From contig CAIXLU010000452.1 in assembly GCA_903920315.1 (NCBI GenBank), positions 1 to 33,602 on the forward strand: 33,602 nucleotides of DNA. The letters run 5' to 3'. Shown piece after piece: positions 1 through 7,600 of the stretch. This DNA is from an uncultured Oscillochloris sp. Its GTDB lineage: Bacteria > Chloroflexota > Chloroflexia > Chloroflexales > Chloroflexaceae. The notes under the pieces are model-generated. The model did not search any database. It saw only the letters and a program-made list of their open reading frames with translations, and was not told the DNA's origin. A program made the position numbers and the translations under genes. Numbering within the stretch: position 1 is the first letter of the stretch; every line of letters begins with the position of its first letter.

Positions 1-1
1 G

Positions 2-328
2 ATCACGCGGATCGGAACCTTTCTACGTCAGACAAGCATTGATGAACTGCCGCAACTCGTGAATGTCATCCTTGGTCAGATGAGTCTTGTCGGCCCGCGC
101 ATGCTCACCAAAGAAGAACTGACCCATTTCGGTCGCTGGCAACACAGCCTGCTCAGCGTGCGCCCCGGCCTCACCGGACTCTGGCAGATCAGCGGTCGCA
201 GCAACCTGGGCTACGAGGATCGAGTTCGCCTCGACATCCAGTACATCCGCAACCACTCGATCTGGCTCGACCTCTACATTATCTATCGCACCATCCCGAC
301 AGTAATCGCCGGACGCGGAGCGTATTAG
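2..328 (+). CDS. Bacterial sugar transferase, C-terminal part (gene enters from the left)
   Basis: The frame is open from base 2 and ends with TAG at 326-328, so about 108 C-terminal residues are present and the start lies outside the window. The visible part has the hallmark end of the bacterial sugar transferase family (WcaJ/WbaP/RfbP type): a DELPQL motif, then MSLVGPR, then the [14 protein letters not shown] block, and a final [14 protein letters not shown] stretch. In this family the enzyme is a membrane protein that transfers a sugar-1-phosphate onto undecaprenyl phosphate to start exopolysaccharide or O-antigen assembly. The sugar cannot be told from this fragment. The next gene is a sugar-type dehydrogenase and a glycosyltransferase lies at 13.5 kb, which fits a polysaccharide setting. 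The family assignment is firm. Confidence 0.93.
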   Translation: MTRIGTFLRQTSIDELPQLVNVILGQMSLVGPRMLTKEELTHFGRWQHSLLSVRPGLTGLWQISGRSNLGYEDRVRLDIQYIRNHSIWLDLYIIYRTIPTVIAGRGAY

Positions 329-329
329 C

Positions 330-406
330 GATTGTAGATTGTAGATTGTAGATTGTAGATTGCGGCCAATCCACAATCCACAATCCACAATCCACAATCC
401 GTAATC
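330..406. repeat. Palindromic 7-bp tandem array (GATTGTA, then CACAATC)
   Basis: Eleven consecutive 7-mers keep one register. Four copies of GATTGTA (330-357) are followed by GATTGCG, GCCAATC, four copies of CACAATC (372-399) and CGTAATC. The second half is close to the reverse complement of the first (GATTGTG against GATTGTA), so the whole array can fold back into one hairpin. It fills the gap between the sugar transferase stop and the ribosome binding site of the next gene. No T-tract follows, so a standard terminator role is not supported. Confidence 0.85.
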
Positions 407-422
407 CCACAGGAGAAATATC

Positions 423-1457
423 ATGGGAGCCACACTTCGTGCTGCAGTTATCGGTGTTGGCAGTATGGGCCGCAACCACGCCCGCGTCTACGCCAGTATG
501 GAGGGGGTTGAACTGGTGGCGGTGAGTGACGCCAACCAGACGATTGCCGAGCAGACTGCCTATATGTACCGCTGTCGTGCCTATACCGATTGCCGAGAGA
601 TGCTGGCTCACGAGAATCTCGATCTGGTGTCGGTAGTTGTCCCCACGCATGATCACTACCGGGTTGCCGCCGAGGTGATTGATTATGGCGTCGCCCTGCT
701 GATTGAAAAGCCCATCGCCGCGACCGTTGCCGAGGGTCGTGATCTGATAGACCGCGCCCATCGGCGCGGTGTGATCCTCACCGTCGGCCATATCGAGCGT
801 TTCAACCCGGCAATCATTGCCCTCAAAGAGTGCCTGGATTGCCAGGAACTCGGCAGCGTCTTCCAGATCATCGTCCGCCGGGTTGGCCCCTTCCCCGCCC
901 GCATTGTTGATGTCGGTGTGGTGATCGATCTGGCCACCCACGATATGGACATCCTCAACTATCTGATTGATTCGCCGATTGACCGCATGCACGTTGAGAT
1001 GAGCCGCCACGTTCATCCCAGTCACGAAGACGTTCTCTCGGCATTGCTCCACTTCAAAAATGGGGTGATTGGCACCCTCGATATTAACTGGCTCACCCCC
1101 ACCAAAATCCGTGAACTGAGCGTGGTCGGCGAGCGCGGCATGTTTGTCGCCAACTATATCACTCAGGATCTTACCTTCTACGAGAACGACCTTTGCCGTG
1201 ACAAGGCGTGGCACGAACTGGCAGTGCTGGGGGTGAGCGAAGGGCGCATGATCCGCCAGAAGATCCAGCGCCGCGAGCCATTGGTCGAGGAGTTGCGATC
1301 ATTCAGTGATTCCGTGCGCTACCAACGCGAGCCGCACGTGCGCGGTGAAGACGCCCTCCACGCCCTGATTATGGCCAATCGCCTCGTAGAACTGGGGACG
1401 CGCCCATACGACATTCCGGTACTCCGTGAGCGTGAGGTGAACATGCGTGTGAGGTGA
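423..1457 (+). CDS. Gfo/Idh/MocA family NAD(P)-dependent oxidoreductase
   Basis: This is a 344-residue protein of normal family length, with AGGAG about 8 bases before its ATG. The N-terminus (about residues 6-35) is a Rossmann fold with GVGSMGRNHARVYA, the nucleotide-binding loop. Around residue 95 the signature EKPIA carries the family's conserved lysine. The C-terminal half is the alpha/beta sheet domain, with a GTLDINWLTPTKIRELSVVG strand region. Family members oxidise or reduce sugars, sugar nucleotides or inositols. The preceding sugar transferase suggests a role in making a sugar nucleotide for exopolysaccharide, but this is inferred from position only. The substrate is unknown. A strong hairpin terminator follows the stop codon. 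Confidence 0.93.
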   Translation: MGATLRAAVIGVGSMGRNHARVYASMEGVELVAVSDANQTIAEQTAYMYRCRAYTDCREMLAHENLDLVSVVVPTHDHYRVAAEVIDYGVALLIEKPIAATVAEGRDLIDRAHRRGVILTVGHIERFNPAIIALKECLDCQELGSVFQIIVRRVGPFPARIVDVGVVIDLATHDMDILNYLIDSPIDRMHVEMSRHVHPSHEDVLSALLHFKNGVIGTLDINWLTPTKIRELSVVGERGMFVANYITQDLTFYENDLCRDKAWHELAVLGVSEGRMIRQKIQRREPLVEELRSFSDSVRYQREPHVRGEDALHALIMANRLVELGTRPYDIPVLREREVNMRVR

Positions 1458-1479
1458 AACGCCTACCTCTCTCTCATAC

Positions 1480-1512
1480 AAAAGGTCTGCCAGTAGAACT
1501 GGCAGACCTTTT
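1480..1512. terminator. Rho-independent terminator, probably bidirectional
   Basis: A perfect 14-bp stem (AAAAGGTCTGCCAG at 1480-1493, its complement at 1499-1512) closes on a 5-base loop, and the stem ends in T on both strands. It lies between two convergent genes, the oxidoreductase (+) and the giant Calx-beta protein (-), so it can serve both. Confidence 0.85.
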
Positions 1513-1516
1513 CTCT

Positions 1517-1583
1517 CTTTGCGTCTTTGCGTCTTTGCGTCACATGCGCGCATGGTTTGACGCAAAGGCGCAAAGGCGCAAAG
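1517..1583. repeat. Palindromic 8-bp tandem array (CTTTGCGT)
   Basis: Three CTTTGCGT units (1517-1540) lead into a central self-complementary 12-mer CATGCGCGCATG (1543-1554). The inverted arm follows at 1558-1583, with GGCGCAAA units. The 26-base arms pair with only two differences, both G-T type in RNA. It has the same layout as the 7-bp palindromic arrays in this window but a period of 8. It sits directly beside the terminator in the convergent gap. No coding potential is seen in 1458-1638. Confidence 0.85.
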
Positions 1584-1638
1584 AACCACACTTCGTCTAG
1601 CCTGACAGCGCTACTCATGCGGTAGCGCGAGACACGCC

Positions 1639-4600
1639 CTATTGAATACTCACCACACTCCCTGTACTGCCGACAAAGGGGTTGCCCAGCACATCCTTAT
1701 AGTCCGCCAGTAGGCTCACCCCGACAGGGCCGGTGGGCGTGCTTGCAGTGGTTATGAATGTCACGTTGCCCATCGGCGCCCCGGCGACAACGGTAGGCAC
1801 TGTGATTGTCAGGGTTCTCCCATCTGTGGACAGTGTGCAGGAGGAGGCACCACTACAACTCTTGTAGGTCAGGTTGATCGGCAGAGTGACGGTGAAGGTA
1901 GTGCCGACCGCCGCTCCCGCCGTGATTCCGCTTGATGTGTTTGTGTAGTTCGCCGTGAAGGTCAGGTCGTTGCCTACCAGCACCGTAGGCGAACTCGATG
2001 TCAGGCTCAGATCGAGCGCGGGGGTTCCTGGCTGCACGGTATAGCTAGCCTGATCGGTCTGGCCCTCCTGGATGTACTGGTTCTGAGAACCCGCAGTGTC
2101 TGTGCAGGTGACGATGCGCCACCAGCCTGATTCGGGGTTGGCAACAACATCACCGCCACGGGTAGCAGCATTCCCCCCGTTCCACTCGCCGTTAATAGAG
2201 GCCGCCCCTGCGATGCCGCCGGTATTCGCCAGCGGATCGTAGCTGGAACTCGGCGGGTAGTAGCGCACGCGTGCGGTCATCGCCGGGGGAGGGACGGGAT
2301 TGCTGTAGTCAAGATCGTAGTTATTGAAGGTTGCCGTCGCCTGACCCGGGCTCACATACTCGTAGAAGGTCGTACACTCATCGAGACCCCGAATGTGACG
2401 AAGCGTGTTCTGTAGGATGCCGACGGAGATTTCATCGCCGCTGCCGGGCAGCGCAGCAACACTGCTGTGTGCATTCGGTGCGGTTGGCGGGACGGTTGGC
2501 GCAACAACCTGCCAGCCTACCCGAATGCCCCAGCCATTGACATCATTGTCCGAGACCGACGCTCGTAGCAGGTAGGTGCCACAACCCGTGGGATCAATCA
2601 CGGGGCTTGCGGTGGCACTAATGGTCGCGAAGGTGTTCCAGAGACCACTCGTAGTGTCTGGAAGATAGTTTACCGTCTGTAGTAAATAGGTACTTAGCAG
2701 CGCTGGCGCTGGTACGTGCAGTCCGCTCGCGTCATAGCTCCAGCCCGTGGGCATCTTATAGAGATTGAAGGTTGTGTTGTCGGGGGGGGCACCGGGAGGA
2801 CCAACGAGTGGTGCCACCACCTCATCCGAAATCGCGGAATTGTTCGACGCTCCTACCGAAGCGGTATTCATCCCTGCGTCGTGTAGATCAATCTGGACAG
2901 GCGGCGGACTGGTGACCCCGCAGGGCACGTCAATCCGCATGTACGTATAGTTGGTACCACCACTGGCGTAGAAATTCCATTGGTTCCCATTAAGATAGTT
3001 CGGCCCAGCCGTTTGGAGAAAGCCCGCATCTGCGGTCGGCAATGCTTTGTCGTCATCAATGATCGCAACAGTGGCGGTAGTCCTGGCTGGATCAAGAGTG
3101 GCGCCTGTCGCCGTGCCAAGAACCACTGTGAAGACCTTGTCTGGCTGGGCGGTGGCGACAGGGATGATCGGCACAAGGATCGTCTTCTCGATTTCTCCTG
3201 CGATGAAGTTCAGTGGGCTTGGGAGATTCGTGTAGTCGGTAGGTGCTATTGCCGTACCATTTACCAGCGTATACGGCACGCTGATCGGGCTAGGAGCCGG
3301 CATACTCAGGCGTACCCGCAGCACCGCATTGCCATCAGTCTTACCCACGCTATAGGTGACGGCGCTAAAGCCCACCATCGGTATCGTTCCATCATCATTG
3401 GTGATCGTCCCCAGACCCTGGTTGTCGGCAATCACCACCGGGATCGTCCCATAAGTTAGACTCAACAACTGCACAGCGAAGGTCTCGTTCTGCTCGGGGA
3501 TGGCGTCGCCGATCACAGTTACCGTGATCGTGCCGGTTGTGTTGCCGAGTGAGGTCGTCGGGATGATGAGTGTACCGCTCGTTGCGGTATAGTCACTGCC
3601 CGCCGCAGCCGTCAGGTTGGCCGTCTTATAGGTTACGTTTACAGGCGCATCGGCGGGGTAGTCCAGGCTCACGGTGAAGGTGAATGCGGTGGTGGCGGAG
3701 GGAATCGAGGTTCCCTCAGCGAGCGTCACATCAGTGATTTTGAGTTTGATGGACGAATCATCGTTGAGGATCGTCCCCGTGCCGGTGCCGTTCGTCAGCG
3801 AGATCGCCCCCGCGCTCGCGCTAGTCAGCGTCAGCGTAAAGGTCTCATTCGCCTCATAGGTCGTGTCGCCGATGATGGGTACCACGATGGTCTGGCTTGT
3901 TGCGCCGATACCGATGTTTACCGTTCCTGCCACGAGCGGCGTGTAGTCGGCAGCCCCCGCCGCCGTCGTTGTATCAAAAGCCGTACCACTCACCGTCGCA
4001 CCATAGTTCACTGTCACCGGCGCGGTGATCGCCGACGCCTGCGCGTTCAGGCTCACCGTAAAGTTCATCGTCCCAGTGCCATTGCCCTCAGCCTGAGAAG
4101 GCGAATCAATGCTGGCGGTCAGCGTATCGTCGTTGAGGATTGTCCCCGTCCCGGTGCCGTTCGTCGCCGAAATCACCCCCGCACTCGTGCCGGTCAACGT
4201 CAATGTAAAGGTCTCATTCAGTTCATAGGTTGTGTCACCGATGATGGCCACCGGGGGGATAGCCTGACTTGTTGTCCCGGCACCAATGATCACAAATCCT
4301 GCCGCGAGTGGCGTATAGTCCGCAGCCCCCGCCGCCGTCGTTGTATCAAAAGCCGTACCACTCACCGTCGGCCCATAGTTCACCGTCACCGGTGCGGTGA
4401 TCGCCGATGCCTGTGCGTTCAGGCTCACTGTGAAGTTCATCGGTGTGGTACCGGGGCCGTTACCTTCATTCTGAGAGACCGAGTTAATGCTGGCGGTCAG
4501 CGTATCGTCGTTGAGGATTGTCCCCGTGCCGGTCGCCGAGGTGATTGGCACCGCAACCACCCCGACGGTTGCGCTAGTCAGCGAGATACTAAAGGTTTCA

Positions 4601-7600
4601 TCCAGCTCAAAAATCGTGTCGCCCAAGATCGTCACTGGGATGGTCTGTACCGTAACGCCGTTCGCAATAAAGGTGAATGTGCCAGCCGGAACGAATGTGT
4701 AGTCCGAGCCTGCCGTTGCGGTGCCATTTGCTGTAGCACCATAGTTCACCACCATAGTGTATCCCGTCGGCATTGGTGCCGAGAGCGTCACTGGGAAGTT
4801 CATCACCACGTTCGGTAGTAGGCCGTTCCCCTCGTTACTGGCTGGACTGCCGATGCTCACTGTCGGGAAGTCATCATTGGTGATCATCCCCGTACCCTGC
4901 GCACCGGCCAGCGTCACCGCGATTGCGCCGACGCCTGATGTCCGCAGGTTCGATAGCCGTACCAGAAATGTCTTGTCGGGTTCGGGAATGGTGTCGCCGG
5001 TCACATTGACCGTGATGGTGCCGCTCAGACTGCCCGCCGGGATCGTCAGCGTACCAGTGGCTGCCGTGTAATCGTTACCCGCTACGGTGGCTGTCTGATC
5101 AACCGTGGTGTAGTCCACGATCACATCTCTGGAGGCGATGTTGCTCAGGTTCACCGTGAAGATAAACGCGGTCGTGCCTGCGTTGCCCTCTGGCAGTGTG
5201 ACATTGGTAATCGTGACATTCGCCGTATCATTATCGAGATTGACTAGGCTCACCGTCTTCGGGAAACTACCGTTGTAAAGCGGGTCGCTGCCGCTGGCTG
5301 GGCCAATGCCGACGGTGTAGTTTATGTTCCCGTCAACCACAAAGTCATCTACGCCGGTGACGGTGACGGTCTGCGGGACGTTCCAGTTCGCGGCGGTAAA
5401 GGTCAGGCTGGCCGGGCTGACCGCACCCTCGGTGGTGTCGCTGCTGGCCAGCGGGATGGTGACATCTGCCGTCGGCTCGCTGTTCAGCCAGACGCTGAAG
5501 GTTGCCGCCCCACCTGCCTCGCTGGTTGTCCCGGTGGTTGTCGAAATGTTCACCCCGGCAACGTCATTATCGAGATTGACCAGGCTCACCGTCTTCGGGA
5601 AACTACCGTTGTAGAGCGGATCGCCACCGGTGGCGGGGCCAACACCGACGGTGTAGTTTATGTTTCCGTCAACCACAAAGTCATCTACGCCGGTGACGGT
5701 GACGGTCTGCGGGACGTTCCAGTTCGCGGCGGTGAAAGTCAGGCTGGCCGGACTCACCACACCCTCGGTGGTATCGCTGCTGGCTAGGGGGATGATGACA
5801 TCCGCCGTCGGCTCGCTGTTGAGCCAGACGCTGAAGGTCGCCGTGCCACCCGCCTCGCTGGTTGTTCCGGTCGTTGCCGAAATGTTCACCCCCGCCGTGT
5901 CGTTGTCGAGGTTGGTCAGGCTCACCGTCTTGGGGAAGGTGTTGTTGTAGAGCGGGTCGCCGCCGCTGGTCGGGCCAACGTTGACGCTGTAGGCCATATT
6001 CCCGTCAACCACAAAGTCATCTACGCCGGTCACGGTGACGATCTGTGGGACGTTCCAGTTCGCGGCGGTGAAAGTCAGGCTAGCCGGACTGACCACACCC
6101 TCGGTGGTATCGCTGCTGACTAGGGGGATAGTGACAGTGGCCGTCGGCTGACTGTTCAGCCAGACACTGAAGGTCGTCGTCCCCCCAGCCTCACTGGTCG
6201 TTCCGGTCGTTGCCGAGATGTTCATCCCCGCCGTGTCATTATCAAGGTTGACCACGTTCACCGTTTGGGTGAGAGTGCCGCCATAAAGCAGGTCGGTACT
6301 GCTGGTTGGGCCGACAGTGACGGTGTAGTTTATGTTCCCGTCAACTACAAAGTCATCCACCCCGGTCACGGTGACGGTCTGCGGTGTGTTCCAGGTGGTT
6401 GGTGTAAAGGTCAGGCTGGCCGGACTCACCGTGCCCTCAGTCGTGTTGCTGCTGATCAGCGGGATGGAGACAGTCGCCGTCGGCTGGCTGTTCAACCAGA
6501 CGCTGAAAGTCATCGTACCCCCGGCCTCGCTGGTTGTTCCACTTGTTGCCGAAAGGTTCACCCCCGCCGTGTCATTATCAGAATTGCTCAGGCTAACAGG
6601 CGTGATTGCCATGCCGCTGTAGAACGGATCGGCGCTGCTGGTTGGGCCAACGCTGACGGTGTAGGCCACAGGCCCGTCAACCACAAAGTCGTCTACACCG
6701 GTCACGGTGACGGTCTGCGGGACGCTCCAGTTCGCGGCGGTGAAGGTCATGCTGGCCGGACTCACCGTGCCCTCAGCCGTGTTACTGCTGTCCAGCGCAA
6801 TCGTGACATTCGCCGTTGGCTCGCTTGTCAGCGCCACGCCAAAGGTCGCCGGGCCGCCCGACTCCGTCGTGACCAGCCCGCTGGTCGGGCTGACCGTGAT
6901 CCCGGCGGTGTCGTTATCGGTGATGTTCGCGCCCACACGGGCAACGGTCATCGCGTTGTAATTCGGATCCGCGCTCGCGGTGCTGTGCGTGATCTGGCGG
7001 AAGTCTGGGTTCTCGGCAATCGCGTCGTCAAACGCCGAGACCGTTACCGTCTGCGGTTGATTCCAGTTTCCTGGCGTGAAGGTCAGGCTCAACGCGGAAA
7101 GAGTGGGCGCAGGCGTACCGATGCGCAACTGAGCATCGGCGCTAACCGCAATCATCACATCGGCGATGGGTTGGCTGCCCAGTTCTACGGTATAGGTGGA
7201 GGTCTGCCCACCCTCTGTCAGACTCAACGATGTGGCCGGTGTCACGATCACCCCGGCGCTGTCGTTATCAATGTTCGTCAGCGTAATGGTTTTTAGTCCA
7301 AGGCCGTTGTACACCGCCGAGCTACTGCTGGTCGGGCCGACCTGCACGCGGTAGACTCTATCGCCATCGGCAACCGCATCATTTACGCCGGTGACGGTGA
7401 CGGTCTGTGGCACATTCCAGTTCGCAGCCGTGAAGATCAGGCTCGCCGGGCCAACCGTCCCCTCGCCTACGTTATCACTGGAGATCGGCACCGTGACATC
7501 CGCCAGAGGTTGCCGAGTCAGCGCCACCTTGAATGTGACGGTATCGAGGTTCTCGCTGGTGGTGGTGCCGCTCTGCGCCAAGATCGTCAGATCGGGCGGA

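Noticed and set aside
279-1214. Minus-strand frame of 311 codons opposite the Gfo/Idh gene
   Set aside because: The plus strand carries a complete dehydrogenase with conserved motifs, and the minus frame has none and runs through a repeat array.
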